The notes under the pieces: generated by a model
Told to the model about the DNA's origin: nothing
Database searches by the model: none
What the model saw: only the letters and a program-made list of their open reading frames with translations
Part shown: piece after piece, positions 1 to 10,254 of the stretch
Numbering within the stretch: the stretch's first letter is position 1
Layout of the letters: the number at the start of each line of letters is the position of its first letter
Translations under genes and position numbers: made by a program
Assembly: GCA_013003075.1 (NCBI GenBank)
Contig: JABDLJ010000019.1
Coordinates: 89,759 to 153,758, forward strand
Source: Paracoccaceae bacterium
Lineage (GTDB): Bacteria; Pseudomonadota; Alphaproteobacteria; Rhodobacterales; Rhodobacteraceae
DNA length: 64,000 nt
Reading direction: 5' to 3'

Positions 1-735
1 TATGGCCGCGATGTTGGCGGGGTGGAAAAGATCACGCTGGATATCGCACCCGGCGAAAAGCTGGGAATTGTCGGCGCATCGGGGGCAGGCAAATCGACGA
101 TGGTGGCGCTTCTTCTGCGCTTTTACGATCCCGAAACAGGGTCTATTTCGGTGGGCGGACATGATATCAGGCACGTCACGCAGGAAAGCCTGCGCCGCAA
201 TATCGGGATGGTCACGCAGGAAACCGCGATGTTCAACCGCTCGGCGCGGGACAATATCTGCTATGGCAGGCCCTACGCCAGCGAGGCCGAGGTGATCGCG
301 GCCGCAAAGCAGGCCGAGGCGCACGAGTTCATCCTGGACCTTGAGGATTTCGCTGGCCGCAAAGGCTATGATGCGCATCTGGGCGAGCGCGGCGTGAAGC
401 TGTCGGGCGGCCAGCGCCAGCGGATCGCCCTGGCCCGCGCGATCCTGAAGGACGCACCGATCCTGGTTCTGGACGAGGCGACAAGCGCGCTTGACAGCGA
501 GGTCGAGGCGCTGATCCAGACCGCGCTGGAGCGGCTGATGGAGGGCAAGACCGTGCTGGCCATCGCGCACCGTTTGTCGACGATCGCGCGGATGGACCGG
601 ATCGTGGTGCTGGATGCCGGACATATCGTCGAAGAGGGCACCCACGGTGATCTTCTGGCCAAGAACGGGCTTTATGCGCGCTATTGGAACCGGCAATCGG
701 GTGGCTTTATCGGCATGACCGAGGCCGCCGAGTGA
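1..735 (+). CDS. ABC transporter ATP-binding (probably fused permease/ATPase) protein, 5' truncated by window
   Basis: Frame is open from base 1; Walker A GASGAGKST, signature LSGGQRQRIALARA, Walker B ILVLDEATSALD, H-loop AHRLST. Confidence 0.93.
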   Translation, partial: YGRDVGGVEKITLDIAPGEKLGIVGASGAGKSTMVALLLRFYDPETGSISVGGHDIRHVTQESLRRNIGMVTQETAMFNRSARDNICYGRPYASEAEVIAAAKQAEAHEFILDLEDFAGRKGYDAHLGERGVKLSGGQRQRIALARAILKDAPILVLDEATSALDSEVEALIQTALERLMEGKTVLAIAHRLSTIARMDRIVVLDAGHIVEEGTHGDLLAKNGLYARYWNRQSGGFIGMTEAAE

Positions 736-1946
736 GCCTGAAGATCGAGCGGCTGGGCCATCAGGGCGACGGCATTGCCGCGGATGGCACGCTGGTGGCG
801 CGGGCGTTGCCCGGCGAGGTGGTCGAAGGCGAGATTGCGAACGGCCGGATCGATGCACCGCGTATCCTGACGCCGTCGGACCAGCGCGTCTCGGCCCCGT
901 GCCGGCACTACAAATCCTGCGGCGGTTGCGCACTTCAACACGCAGCGCCGGGTTTCGTGGAAGGCTGGAAGGCCGATGTGGTGCGCCGGGCGCTGGACGC
1001 GCGCGGGCTGCCGGCGCCTGTTCGTGCGGTGCACACATCGCCTGCGCAGTCCCGCCGGCGGGCGGTTTTTGCGGGACGGCGGCTTAAGACCGGCGCGCTG
1101 GTAGGGTTTCACGGACGGCGCTCGCAGACCCTTGTCGCAGTGCCGGACTGTCAGATCCTGGACCCCGCGATCCTGGCCTGCCTGCCCGCGCTGGAGGCGA
1201 TTGCATCACAGATCGGCTCGCGCAAGGGCGAGCTGCAGCTGACCGTGACGAGCTCTGCCAATGGGCCCGATGTGCTGGTGAGCGGGGCCAAATCGCCAAG
1301 TGTCGAAGACCGCATGGCGCTTTCGGACCTGGCCCGCGACCACGGGCTTGCACGTCTGACGGTGGGCGACGATCTTGTGGCCGGGCGCGCCGCGCCGGCG
1401 CAAAGCTTCGGCGGCGCCGAGGTGACGCCGCCGCCGGGCGCCTTTTTGCAGGCCACTCCGCAGGGCGAAGCCGCCCTGACCCGGGCCGCGCTGACCGCCA
1501 TCGGCGATACAGGCCCGGTGGCCGATCTTTTCGCAGGCTGCGGCACGTTCACCTTTCCCGCCGCGCGCAGGGTGCCGGTGCATGCGGTCGAAGGCTCTGC
1601 CGGGATGATCGCGGCGCTCGATCACGGGATGCGGCACAGCACTGGCTTCAAGCCGATCACCCATGAGGTGCGGGATCTCTTCCGCCGCCCGCTTCTGGCC
1701 GGAGAGCTGAAACGGTTTGCCGCCGTGATCATTGACCCGCCCCGCGCCGGGGCCGAGGCGCAGATGCGCGCGCTGGCCGAGGCCGGCGTGCCGCGCATCG
1801 CGTCGCTGTCGTGCAACCCGGTCAGCTTTGCCCGCGATACCGAAATACTTGTCGCGGCGGGCTACGCGCTGGACTGGATCGAGGTGGTCGACCAGTTCCG
1901 CTGGTCGCCCCATGTCGAGATTGCCGCGCAACTGACACGGGCTTGA
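732..1946 (+). CDS. TrmA/RlmD-type class I SAM-dependent RNA (uracil-C5) methyltransferase
   Basis: GTG start overlapping the upstream stop; Fe-S-like Cys motif CRHYKSCGGC; SAM motif DLFAGCGTFTFP; IIDPPRAGAE; catalytic-type SLSCNP. Confidence 0.88.
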   Translation: MSLKIERLGHQGDGIAADGTLVARALPGEVVEGEIANGRIDAPRILTPSDQRVSAPCRHYKSCGGCALQHAAPGFVEGWKADVVRRALDARGLPAPVRAVHTSPAQSRRRAVFAGRRLKTGALVGFHGRRSQTLVAVPDCQILDPAILACLPALEAIASQIGSRKGELQLTVTSSANGPDVLVSGAKSPSVEDRMALSDLARDHGLARLTVGDDLVAGRAAPAQSFGGAEVTPPPGAFLQATPQGEAALTRAALTAIGDTGPVADLFAGCGTFTFPAARRVPVHAVEGSAGMIAALDHGMRHSTGFKPITHEVRDLFRRPLLAGELKRFAAVIIDPPRAGAEAQMRALAEAGVPRIASLSCNPVSFARDTEILVAAGYALDWIEVVDQFRWSPHVEIAAQLTRA

Positions 1947-2071
1947 GAAATCGCGCAGATCACGGTTTTTGGGGGATTCCGAAACCTTAACCTTGGCCCT
2001 ATACTATCGCTTAAAACGCGCAGATACGACGAACGCCGAAAGGCGCCGAAAGGCAAGGACACAGGCCCATC

Positions 2072-2566
2072 GTGACCCTTTCAAGATTGATCCCGCTGCT
2101 GCTGATCGCCGCGCTCGTGTCGGGCTGCAGCAGTAAGTTCCGCAGCTATGACGGCCCCGAGGTTACGCGCGTCGTCGTCTTCAAGGAAAACCGGCGGATG
2201 TACCTGCTGCATGAAAAAGAGGCCCTGCGCGCCTTCGATATCGAGTTGGGGTTCGAGCCGGAGGGAGACAAGGAAATCTCGGGTGACGGCAAGACCCCGG
2301 AAGGGCATTACCTGATCGACCGGCGCAATCCTGACAGTACGTTCCATTTGTCACTGGGGGTGTCTTATCCCAGCCAGTCGGATGTCGAGAACGCCCAGAA
2401 ACTGGGCATTGATCCCGGCGGCGATATCTTCATCCACGGCACCCCGTCACGCTTCGCCTCGCGCGGGCCGGACTGGACCTGGGGCTGCATCGCGGTTTCG
2501 AACCGCGAGATAGAGGATATCTATGCGATGGTTGGCCTTGGTACGGTGATCAGTATCTATCCTTGA
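2072..2566 (+). CDS. L,D-transpeptidase (YkuD) family lipoprotein
   Basis: Lipobox LVSGCSS; YkuD catalytic region FIHGTPS...TWGCIAVSN. Confidence 0.88.
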   Translation: MTLSRLIPLLLIAALVSGCSSKFRSYDGPEVTRVVVFKENRRMYLLHEKEALRAFDIELGFEPEGDKEISGDGKTPEGHYLIDRRNPDSTFHLSLGVSYPSQSDVENAQKLGIDPGGDIFIHGTPSRFASRGPDWTWGCIAVSNREIEDIYAMVGLGTVISIYP

Positions 2567-2578
2567 GAACGGCGCCTG

Positions 2579-3094
2579 TCAGGTGCCCAGGATCAGGGTC
2601 CACCAGATCTTGCCGTTTGGCTCCTGGAACCAGGCAAATCCCATCTGACGGGCCCGCGGATCGACGATCACGCCGCGGGTGTCCTGCATCGCCATCCAGG
2701 CGGCCAGCGTCTGCAGCTCGCTCTCGTAGGTCTCCGAGATGTTCTCGCCCAGAAGCGTGCCGGTGTAGCCCACCCGCGCCACCCGGTCGAGCGGCGATGA
2801 GCCGTCAGAGCCGAAATGCCACGGCCGGTTTTGCACGCTCATATCGCGCGCGTGGGTGGCGGCGGCGGCGTTCAGCTCTGCATTCAGCGCCACGTTCTCT
2901 GCGCCCGAGGCGCCGCGCAGCGTGTTCACCGCGTCCAGCATGCGGAACTGGATTTCCGCGGTGTCGCGCGGCTGGATCTGATAGATCCGCGGCAGGGGTT
3001 TTCCATCGGGCCCAAAGACCGGCGCCACAGCGCCCCCGCCACAGGCGGCCAGCAGAAAGAGAAGTGGCAGCACAGAGAAAAAGCGGCGGGTCAT
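2579..3094 (-). CDS. CAP (SCP/PR1-like) domain lipoprotein
   Basis: Start MTRRFFSVLPLLFLLAACGGG; CAP-like LNAAAATHARDMSVQNRPWHFGSDGSSPLDRVARVGYTGTLLGENI. Confidence 0.83.
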   Translation of the reverse strand: MTRRFFSVLPLLFLLAACGGGAVAPVFGPDGKPLPRIYQIQPRDTAEIQFRMLDAVNTLRGASGAENVALNAELNAAAATHARDMSVQNRPWHFGSDGSSPLDRVARVGYTGTLLGENISETYESELQTLAAWMAMQDTRGVIVDPRARQMGFAWFQEPNGKIWWTLILGT

Positions 3095-3257
3095 GGGGTG
3101 TCTTGCTCCTGAAAGGTTGCCCTGCCTTACAGACAAGTGCGCGGCGGTTCAAACTCATCTCACGGCGACTTGGCAAACTAACGCTTGTTTGATTTGCGAC
3201 TGAGGCTTTCTCGCCATATGGTGCGCGGCAAAGCAAGAGACATGACGAAGGTGACAT

Positions 3258-3863
3258 ATGTCTGACCTGAAAAAGAGCAGCCTGACCCGGCGCGGGTTCC
3301 TGGGCACGACGATGGCCGCCACGGCCAGCGGCCTGGCACTGCCGGCGCTGGCGCAAAACGACAACAGTACCGAGTTCCGGACCGGCGTCTCGGAAACCGT
3401 GAAGCGCAACGCCTCCAGCTTCCGCTCGCTGGAATGGGCCCCCTATTTCGACAATCTGCGCAATGGCGCGATTTTGGTCGATACCACGTCGCGCGCGCTG
3501 CATTACTGGTCGGCGGACGAGACGATCTACAAGCTTTACCCCACCAGCGTGCCGATGACCGAAGATCTGACGCGCCGCGGCCGCACCAAGATCGTGCGCA
3601 AGGTCGAAGGGCCAGACTGGCGCCCGACGCCGGCGATGAAAGAGCGCAATCCCGAATGGCCCGACTATGTGCCACCGGGGCCGGACAACCCGCTTGGCAC
3701 CCATGCGCTGTACCTGTCTTGGACCTATTACCGGATCCATGGCACGCATGACACGCGAAAGATCGGCCGCCGATCGTCGAACGGCTGCATCGGGCTTTAC
3801 AACGAACATATTTCCGAACTTTTCGGGATGGCCGTGAACGGCACGCAGGTGCTGCTGATCTGA
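3258..3863 (+). CDS. L,D-transpeptidase (YkuD) family protein with Tat-like signal
   Basis: LTRRGFLGTTMAATASGLALPALA signal; HGTHDTRKIGRRSSNGCIGLYN catalytic motif. Confidence 0.9.
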   Translation: MSDLKKSSLTRRGFLGTTMAATASGLALPALAQNDNSTEFRTGVSETVKRNASSFRSLEWAPYFDNLRNGAILVDTTSRALHYWSADETIYKLYPTSVPMTEDLTRRGRTKIVRKVEGPDWRPTPAMKERNPEWPDYVPPGPDNPLGTHALYLSWTYYRIHGTHDTRKIGRRSSNGCIGLYNEHISELFGMAVNGTQVLLI

Positions 3864-3888
3864 AGCGCGCGACACCGCCGGATATCAA

Positions 3889-3920
3889 AAAGAGCGCAGG
3901 ATCAGACCTGCGCCCTTTGG
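3889..3920. terminator. Bidirectional hairpin terminator between convergent LDT and hemH
   Basis: AAAAAGA GCGCAGG ATCAGA CCTGCGC CCTTT; 7-bp stem between convergent genes. Confidence 0.6.
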
Positions 3921-3942
3921 CGTTTCGGCGACGTGCGGCGCG

Positions 3943-5073
3943 CTATTCGATCCAGCCGGCCAGGCTGTCGTCGATGGCATTGCACAGCGCGGTGATGTGA
4001 AGCGCGTCATCGTTCAGGCACGGGATATAGGTGAAGGCCTCACCCCCCGCTTCTTCAAAGCTTTCGCGGATCTCTTCGTTGATCTCTTCCAGCGTCTCGA
4101 TGCAGTCGGCCGAAAATGCCGGCGCGATGACGGCGATGTTCTTCTTGCCCTCTTCGGCAAGACGGGCCACCTGCTCTACCGTGTAGGGCTTCAGCCATTC
4201 CTCGGGACCAAAGCGCGACTGGAAGGTGGTCTGGATCTGGCTGTCATCCCAGCCAAGCCGCTCTTTCAGCAGCCGCGTCGTCTTCTGGCACTGGCAATGG
4301 TAGGGATCGCCCTCCATCAGATAGCGTTTGGGCACGCCGTGGTAAGAGGCGACCAGCACGTCCGGTTTGACGTCCATCTCGGCGTAGGCGCGCTCGACCG
4401 ATTTCGCCAGAGCCTCAATGTAGCACGCCCGGTCGAAATAAGGCGGCACCGTGCGCACCGTGGGCTGCCATTTCAGATCGATCAGCGAACGGAAAAATTC
4501 GTCATTGGCGGTGGCGGTCGTGGCGCCGGCATATTGCGGGTAAAGCGGGAAGAACAGGATCTTGCGGCAGCCCTGCTCGGTCAGCTTTTCGACCTTGGAC
4601 TTGGTCGAGGGGTTGCCGTAGCGCATCGCGAAATCGACGATCACATCGTCGCCATACCGCTTGGCCATCGCGGCGCGGATCTTCTCGGTCTGCGCCTTGG
4701 TGATCGTCATCAGGGGGCTTTCGCCGGCCTCTTCGTTCCAGATCGATTTGTAGGCCGCACCGGATGAGAACGGCCGCTTGGTCAGGATGATCGTTTGCAG
4801 AAGCGGCTGCCAGATCCACGGGCTGTAGTCGATCACGCGGCGGTCCGACAGGAACTCGTTCAGATAGCGGCGCATCGACCAGTAGTCGTAACCATCGGGG
4901 GTGCCGAGGTTGGCCAGAAGAACGCCGACGCGGGGCCGCGCAACTTTCGGGTGATCCTTCGGAAGATGTACGTTTTCGGTCAATGGTTTGTTCATGAACT
5001 CATCGCTTTTCGCGTTCGCATCCAACATAGCGGCATTCCACGTGTCTGTCTGTTCGAAGTTGTCCTGCGACAT
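3943..5073 (-). CDS. hemH: Ferrochelatase
   Basis: VGVLLANLGTPDGYDYWSMRRYLNEFLSD, FPLYPQYAGATTAT, SYHGVPKRYLMEGDPYHCQCQKT; start taken at MSQDNFEQ. Confidence 0.95.
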   Translation of the reverse strand: MSQDNFEQTDTWNAAMLDANAKSDEFMNKPLTENVHLPKDHPKVARPRVGVLLANLGTPDGYDYWSMRRYLNEFLSDRRVIDYSPWIWQPLLQTIILTKRPFSSGAAYKSIWNEEAGESPLMTITKAQTEKIRAAMAKRYGDDVIVDFAMRYGNPSTKSKVEKLTEQGCRKILFFPLYPQYAGATTATANDEFFRSLIDLKWQPTVRTVPPYFDRACYIEALAKSVERAYAEMDVKPDVLVASYHGVPKRYLMEGDPYHCQCQKTTRLLKERLGWDDSQIQTTFQSRFGPEEWLKPYTVEQVARLAEEGKKNIAVIAPAFSADCIETLEEINEEIRESFEEAGGEAFTYIPCLNDDALHITALCNAIDDSLAGWIE

Positions 5074-5092
5074 AAGCGGAAAAAGCGGAAGG

Positions 5093-5962
5093 TCAATTGC
5101 CTTCGCGCGTGCGATCGGGGCCGGGGGCGGGCGGTACGCTCTCGCCCAGGGGGGTCTCGTCGGTGCCCAGCGCGTCGGCCAGCCGGGCGGCGGCACTGCC
5201 GGGGCGCAGCGGTTTCTGCTGGCTTTCATGCGGCGCCCAGCCTGTCAGATAGACGATCTCGAACGTCGCGGTGATCCGCCCCGACCCGTCGGCGTGATGC
5301 GCCGCATAAAGCGCGCCGGCTTCGGCGAACAGCGCGCGCGGGGGCGTGCGGCGATCGCGAGCGGCCAAGGCATTGCCTTCGCCCATCGCGCGCAGATCGC
5401 GGGCTAGATGCAGGATATCGCGGTAGGCGGCTTCGGTCCGCACCGCGTCGGCCACCGGCAGCGCAAAGCCCGCCCGTTGCAGCAGAGCGCCCAGATCGCG
5501 GACCTCGGCCATCGGCGCAACGCGGGGCGACAGCCCTCCTGTGATCCGCGCCTCGGCTTCGGCCAGCACCGCGCGCAGCTCGGCCAGCGTCTGCCCGGCG
5601 AAGAGCGCGGCGATGCACAGCCCATCGGGCCGCAGCGCCCGCCGCAGCTGTACCAGCTGGCCCACCGGATCGTTCGCCCAGTGCAGGCCCAGCGCATGGA
5701 TCACCAGATCATGCGCTTCGGGCTGAAGCGAGAGCACCTCGTCATCGGGGACGATCACCGCATCTGGAAAGGCATCCTGCCAGATCCCGCGATAGGGCGT
5801 CACGATCGCCGGTGCGGTAAAGGATTTGTTAACCTCTTGCAGCCTTTCCTGAACCTCGGCGCGCATTTCTTCATGCAGAAAGAGCGCGGGATCATCGCTG
5901 CGCATCGCGCGGGCGCGCTGGCGGGCAAGCTGGGCCCTGTCTGTCAGGTCGGGCGGGGTCAT
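5093..5962 (-). CDS. Methyltransferase-domain protein (BioC-like)
   Basis: Start MTPPDLTDRAQLARQRARAM; LVIHALGLHWANDPVGQLVQLRRALRPDGL. Confidence 0.8.
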   Translation of the reverse strand: MTPPDLTDRAQLARQRARAMRSDDPALFLHEEMRAEVQERLQEVNKSFTAPAIVTPYRGIWQDAFPDAVIVPDDEVLSLQPEAHDLVIHALGLHWANDPVGQLVQLRRALRPDGLCIAALFAGQTLAELRAVLAEAEARITGGLSPRVAPMAEVRDLGALLQRAGFALPVADAVRTEAAYRDILHLARDLRAMGEGNALAARDRRTPPRALFAEAGALYAAHHADGSGRITATFEIVYLTGWAPHESQQKPLRPGSAAARLADALGTDETPLGESVPPAPGPDRTREGN

Positions 5963-6010
5963 CTTGAGGCTCCAGTTAGGCCGCGCGGGGCCGATTGCCA
6001 AGGAGACACC

Positions 6011-6727
6011 ATGCAAAACGCCCTGAGAGTCATTTATCCTCACCAGTGCCTTTCGTGCGACGAGATGGTGGAAGGCGCGCTGGCGCTGTGTGGGCCATGC
6101 TGGCGCGACACGCCGTTTCTGGGCGGGGTGCAATGCGCCACCTGCGGCGCCGGTCTGCCGGGCGAAGATGATGGCCTCGATGCGCTCTGCGACGACTGCC
6201 TGGGGCTTCCGCGACCGTGGACCAGGGGCACGGCAGTTCTGTCCTATGACGGCAACGCACGGCGCATGGTGCTGGCGCTGAAACATGGCGGGCGGCTGGA
6301 CATGGTTGCGCCCGCGGCCCGCTGGATCGCCGGTGCGGCGCAGCGGCTGGTCACGCCGCAAACTGTTGTCGTGCCGGTGCCGGTGCACTGGGTTCGGCTT
6401 GTCTCGCGCCGCTACAACCAGTCCGCGCTACTGGCGCAGGCAACCGCGCGGGCGCTGGGGCTGGGTTGCCAGCCAGACGCGCTGATCCGTCGCCGCGGGA
6501 CCGGAACGCAGGACGGCAAGACGGTTCAGGATCGCTTTGCCAACCTCGCCGGCGCGATCTGCCCGCACCCGCGCCGCGGCCAGCGGCTGGCCGGCAAACA
6601 CGTCCTGATCGTCGATGACGTGATGACCTCTGGCGCCACCTTCACCGCGACGACAAAGGCATGCCTTCAAGCCGGCGCAACTGACGTGTGCGTTATTGCA
6701 CTGGCAAGGGTGACCAAGCCGACCTAG
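6011..6727 (+). CDS. ComF family phosphoribosyltransferase-like protein
   Basis: Zn-finger Cys pairs (CLSCDEM, CATCG, CDDCLG); VPVPVHWVRLVSRRYNQSALLAQ; PRPP motif VLIVDDVMTSGAT. Confidence 0.9.
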   Translation: MQNALRVIYPHQCLSCDEMVEGALALCGPCWRDTPFLGGVQCATCGAGLPGEDDGLDALCDDCLGLPRPWTRGTAVLSYDGNARRMVLALKHGGRLDMVAPAARWIAGAAQRLVTPQTVVVPVPVHWVRLVSRRYNQSALLAQATARALGLGCQPDALIRRRGTGTQDGKTVQDRFANLAGAICPHPRRGQRLAGKHVLIVDDVMTSGATFTATTKACLQAGATDVCVIALARVTKPT

Positions 6728-6763
6728 ATATTGGGCAACGCCAGATTTTTGGATGAGTGCCCT

Positions 6764-7021
6764 ATGAAAACCATCGATATCTACACCTCGCCCTTTTGCG
6801 GCTTTTGCCACGCAGCCAAGCGTCTCTTGTCGCAAAAAGGCGTCAGCTTTTCCGAATTCGACGTCGCCCGCGACCCTGACAAGCGCAAAGAGATGATGCA
6901 GCGCGCTCCGGGCAGCCGCACGGTGCCGCAGATCTTCGTCGGCGAAACCCATGTCGGTGGCTGCGACGAGCTTTACGCGCTTGAGCAATCCGGCAAACTC
7001 GACCCCTTGCTCAGCGCCTGA
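6764..7021 (+). CDS. grxC: Glutaredoxin 3
   Basis: IYTSPFCGFCHAAKRLL; GSRTVPQIFVGETHVGGCDEL. Confidence 0.93.
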   Translation: MKTIDIYTSPFCGFCHAAKRLLSQKGVSFSEFDVARDPDKRKEMMQRAPGSRTVPQIFVGETHVGGCDELYALEQSGKLDPLLSA

Positions 7022-7025
7022 TGCG

Positions 7026-7856
7026 ATGCGGGTCGCGCTGATTCAGTTGAATGCGTCGGACGACCCGCTTGCCAACCTGCCCGTTACCCAGGGCTACGTT
7101 AACGAGGCCGCCGAAAGCGGCGCTCGCTTCGTTCTGACGCCCGAAGTCACGAACTGCCTGTCGGCCAGCCGCGCACGCCAGATCGAGGTCTTGCACCACG
7201 AGGCCGACGATCCGACGCTCGCGGCGTTGCGCGGAACTGCTGCCGCGCATGGTATCTGGCTTCTCATCGGCTCTTTGGCGCTGAAGACGGACGATGCGGA
7301 CGTCCGCTTCGCCAACCGGTCCTTCCTTATCGATCCCAAGGGAGAGATCCGCGCGCGCTACGACAAGATCCACATGTTCGATGTAGAGGTGTCCGAGACC
7401 GAGACCTACAGGGAATCGGCCGGCTACCGGCCCGGCACGAAAGCGGTTCTGGCCAATATGGACGGCACCGCGCTGGGCATGACGATCTGCTATGATCTGC
7501 GCTTTGCGGCGCTGTACCGAAAGCTTGCGCAGGCCGGCGCGCAGATCCTTACGGTGCCCTCGGCCTTCTCGTCGGTCACCGGCACGGCGCATTGGGAGAC
7601 GCTGCTGCGCGCCCGCGCGATCGAAAGCGGCGCTTTCGTTCTGGCCCCGGCCCAGACCGGCACACATGGCGGATCTCAAGGAGCCTTGCGCAAGACCTAC
7701 GGGCACGCGATGGCCGTCGCGCCCTGGGGCGAGGTGCTGGCCGATGGCGGCACCGAGCCCGGTATCACGATGGTTGATCTTGAGCTTGCGAAAGTAGAGG
7801 ATGCGCGCAGGCGGATCCCGTCACTGCAGCACGACCGACCCATAGAAGGCCCCTGA
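7026..7856 (+). CDS. Carbon-nitrogen hydrolase (nitrilase family)
   Basis: RVALIQLNASDDPLANL; YDKIHMFDVEV; MTICYDLRFAALYRKLA. Confidence 0.91.
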   Translation: MRVALIQLNASDDPLANLPVTQGYVNEAAESGARFVLTPEVTNCLSASRARQIEVLHHEADDPTLAALRGTAAAHGIWLLIGSLALKTDDADVRFANRSFLIDPKGEIRARYDKIHMFDVEVSETETYRESAGYRPGTKAVLANMDGTALGMTICYDLRFAALYRKLAQAGAQILTVPSAFSSVTGTAHWETLLRARAIESGAFVLAPAQTGTHGGSQGALRKTYGHAMAVAPWGEVLADGGTEPGITMVDLELAKVEDARRRIPSLQHDRPIEGP

Positions 7857-8299
7857 TGGCAGACCAGAACGAGTCCCTGGCAGTTGCCCTGTTTAGCGAG
7901 TTGCTGATGACCGAGCAGCTGGTGCGAAACCAGCTTACCAAGGCTTTGCCCAAGGGCATGGAGATCTCGCATTTTTCCGTGCTGAACCACATGGCGCGCA
8001 CCAAGACCGACAAGACCCCGGCCGAGCTGGCACGGGTCTTTCACGTTACACGCGGAGCCATGACCAATACGCTTGGCAAGCTGGAGCGCGCCGGCCATAT
8101 CCACGTACGCCCCGACTGGGAGGATGCGCGCCGCAAGATCGTCTCGCTCAGCCCTGCGGGCGTTGCCGCGCGTGACGAGGCCATCGTCACAATCGCGCCG
8201 ATCATATCGGACGTCGTGGGCGATATCGGCGCTGACCGGGTCCGCGCCACGCTGCCGGTCCTGCGCGAGCTGCGCAGCAGTTTCGAGACCGGCGTCTAG
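7856..8299 (+). CDS. MarR family transcriptional regulator
   Basis: winged-HTH region [65 protein letters not shown]. Confidence 0.88.
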   Translation: MADQNESLAVALFSELLMTEQLVRNQLTKALPKGMEISHFSVLNHMARTKTDKTPAELARVFHVTRGAMTNTLGKLERAGHIHVRPDWEDARRKIVSLSPAGVAARDEAIVTIAPIISDVVGDIGADRVRATLPVLRELRSSFETGV

Positions 8300-9042
8300 C
8301 CCGGCTTCACGCTGGCTGTCACGTAATTCACCGACAGATCGCGATCCGACAGCCGCCAGGACCAGGTGACCGGATTGAACTGAAATCCCTTGCGATCCAC
8401 CGGATCCAGCCCGGCCTTCGAGATCAGGTCGAAAAGCTCTTCTGGGGTGATGAACTTCGACCATTCATGCGTGCCCTTGGGCAGCCAGCGCATCACGTAC
8501 TCGGCGCCGATGATCGCCATCACATAGCTTTTGGGATTGCGGTTCAGGGTCGAGCAGATCATCAGCCCGCCGGGTTTCAAAAGCGCTTGGCAAGCATCGA
8601 GATAGGCCTGCGGGTCGGACACATGCTCGACCACTTCCATGTTCAGCACCACGTCGAACGCTTCTCCTGCGGCGGCCAGATCCTCGGCGGTGGTGAAGCG
8701 ATAGTCGATGTCCAGCCCCTCTTGCTCGGCGTGGATCCGCGCCACGGGAATGTTGCGTTCGGCCGCGTCGGCGCCCACGACCTCGGCGCCCAGCCGGGCC
8801 ATCGGTTCGGATAAAAGCCCGCCGCCGCAGCCGATGTCGAGAAGCCGCAGCCCCTCGAAGGGACGCTCGGCCTTCAGATCCCGGTCGAACTCGGCTGCGA
8901 TCTGGCGGGTGATATAGTCGAGCCGGCAGGGGTTCAGCATGTGCAGCGGCTTGAACATTCCGTCCGGGTCCCACCATTCGGCGGCCATCGCCTGGAATTT
9001 CTCGATCTCACCGGCATCGATCGTCGATTGCGCGCTCTGCAT
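8296..9042 (-). CDS. ubiG: Bifunctional 2-polyprenyl-6-hydroxyphenol methylase / demethylubiquinol 3-O-methyltransferase
   Basis: [51 protein letters not shown]. Confidence 0.95.
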   Translation of the reverse strand: MQSAQSTIDAGEIEKFQAMAAEWWDPDGMFKPLHMLNPCRLDYITRQIAAEFDRDLKAERPFEGLRLLDIGCGGGLLSEPMARLGAEVVGADAAERNIPVARIHAEQEGLDIDYRFTTAEDLAAAGEAFDVVLNMEVVEHVSDPQAYLDACQALLKPGGLMICSTLNRNPKSYVMAIIGAEYVMRWLPKGTHEWSKFITPEELFDLISKAGLDPVDRKGFQFNPVTWSWRLSDRDLSVNYVTASVKPG

Positions 9043-9113
9043 CTGTCCGCCTCGCGATTACTTTGCTATGTCTGGCCCTCTGACATACCGAATAACGCGC
9101 TATATAGGGCGAA

Positions 9114-10100
9114 ATGGACAAGTTTGCAGGACAAAAAAGCGCGGGGGCCTTTCTTTACCCGACGCTCGATCCCTTCGACCAGCGGATGCTGGACGTGGGC
9201 GACGGGCACCGTGTTTACGTCGAGCAATGCGGCCGGCCCGACGGGGTGCCGGTCATCGTTCTGCATGGCGGTCCGGGGGGCGGCTGCTCTCCGGCGATGC
9301 GGCGCTATTTCGACCCCAAGCACTACCGCGTCATCCTGTTTGACCAGCGCGGCTGCGGCCGCTCGCGCCCGCATGCCAGCGTCGAGGACAACACCACCTG
9401 GCACCTTGTCCGCGATATCGAACTGATCCGCGAAACGCTTGGTATCAACACCTGGATCGTCTTCGGCGGCAGCTGGGGTGCTACCCTGTCGCTGCTCTAC
9501 GCCCAGAGCCACCCCGACCGCGTGCTTTACCTGGCGCTGCGCGGGGTTTTCCTGATGACCAATGCCGAGCTTGGCTGGTTTTACGGTGGCGGCGCCGGGC
9601 AGTTCTGGCCCGAGATCTGGTCGCGCTTCACCGATCCCATCCCCGCGGATGAGCGCGGCGATCTGATCGCGGCTTACAACCGGCGGCTGTTCTCGGACGA
9701 CCTGGCGACCGAGACCCGCTTTGCCCGGATCTGGACCGCCTGGGAGAACACGCTGGCCTCGATCGGCAATGACGGCCCCGGCGGCGACAGCCCTGCCGAA
9801 TACGCCCGTGCCTTCGCCCGGCTGGAAAACCACTATTTCCACAACGGCGGATTTCTGGAGGAAGACGGCCAGATCCTGCGCGATGTCGGCCGCATCGGCG
9901 ATATCCCCGGCAGCATCGTGCAGGGCCGCTACGACATGATCTGCCCGCCCGCCGCCGCGCACCGGTTGCACAAGGCGTGGCCGGGGTCGAAGCTGACGGT
10001 GGTGCCGCGCGCCGGGCACGCGCTGTCCGAGCCGGGGATCAGCGCCCAGCTTGTGCGCACCATGAACGCCCTGCGCACCCGGTTCGAGCCAGGCACCTGA
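9114..10100 (+). CDS. pip: Prolyl aminopeptidase (proline iminopeptidase)
   Basis: [53 protein letters not shown]. Confidence 0.95.
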   Translation: MDKFAGQKSAGAFLYPTLDPFDQRMLDVGDGHRVYVEQCGRPDGVPVIVLHGGPGGGCSPAMRRYFDPKHYRVILFDQRGCGRSRPHASVEDNTTWHLVRDIELIRETLGINTWIVFGGSWGATLSLLYAQSHPDRVLYLALRGVFLMTNAELGWFYGGGAGQFWPEIWSRFTDPIPADERGDLIAAYNRRLFSDDLATETRFARIWTAWENTLASIGNDGPGGDSPAEYARAFARLENHYFHNGGFLEEDGQILRDVGRIGDIPGSIVQGRYDMICPPAAAHRLHKAWPGSKLTVVPRAGHALSEPGISAQLVRTMNALRTRFEPGT

Positions 10101-10133
10101 AAGCCCGCCCCTTCACGCGCCGGACAAACCCCC

Positions 10134-10162
10134 TTGCAGACTCGGCTGCATCCGCCTATATC
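10134..10162 (+). promoter_or_regulatory. Putative sigma70-type promoter of the rimP-nusA-infB operon
   Basis: TTGCAG (10134-10139), 17-bp spacer, TATATC (10157-10162), upstream of rimP. Confidence 0.5.
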
Positions 10163-10218
10163 CCCTTTCAACAGCGGCGCTTCGGCTTCCAAACCCGAGG
10201 CTCCACCGGGAAATATCA

Positions 10219-10241
10219 ACGGGCCGCGCGCCCGTTTTTTT
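10219..10241 (+). terminator. Leader intrinsic terminator/attenuator just upstream of rimP
   Basis: ACGGGC CGCGC GCCCGT followed by T7, about 13 bp before the rimP ATG and downstream of the putative promoter. Confidence 0.65.
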
Positions 10242-10254
10242 GTGCTTGAAAACC

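Noticed and set aside
2563-3192. 209-aa plus-strand Arg/Ser-rich ORF
   Set aside because: Opposite the CAP-domain lipoprotein gene; composition of a shadow ORF.
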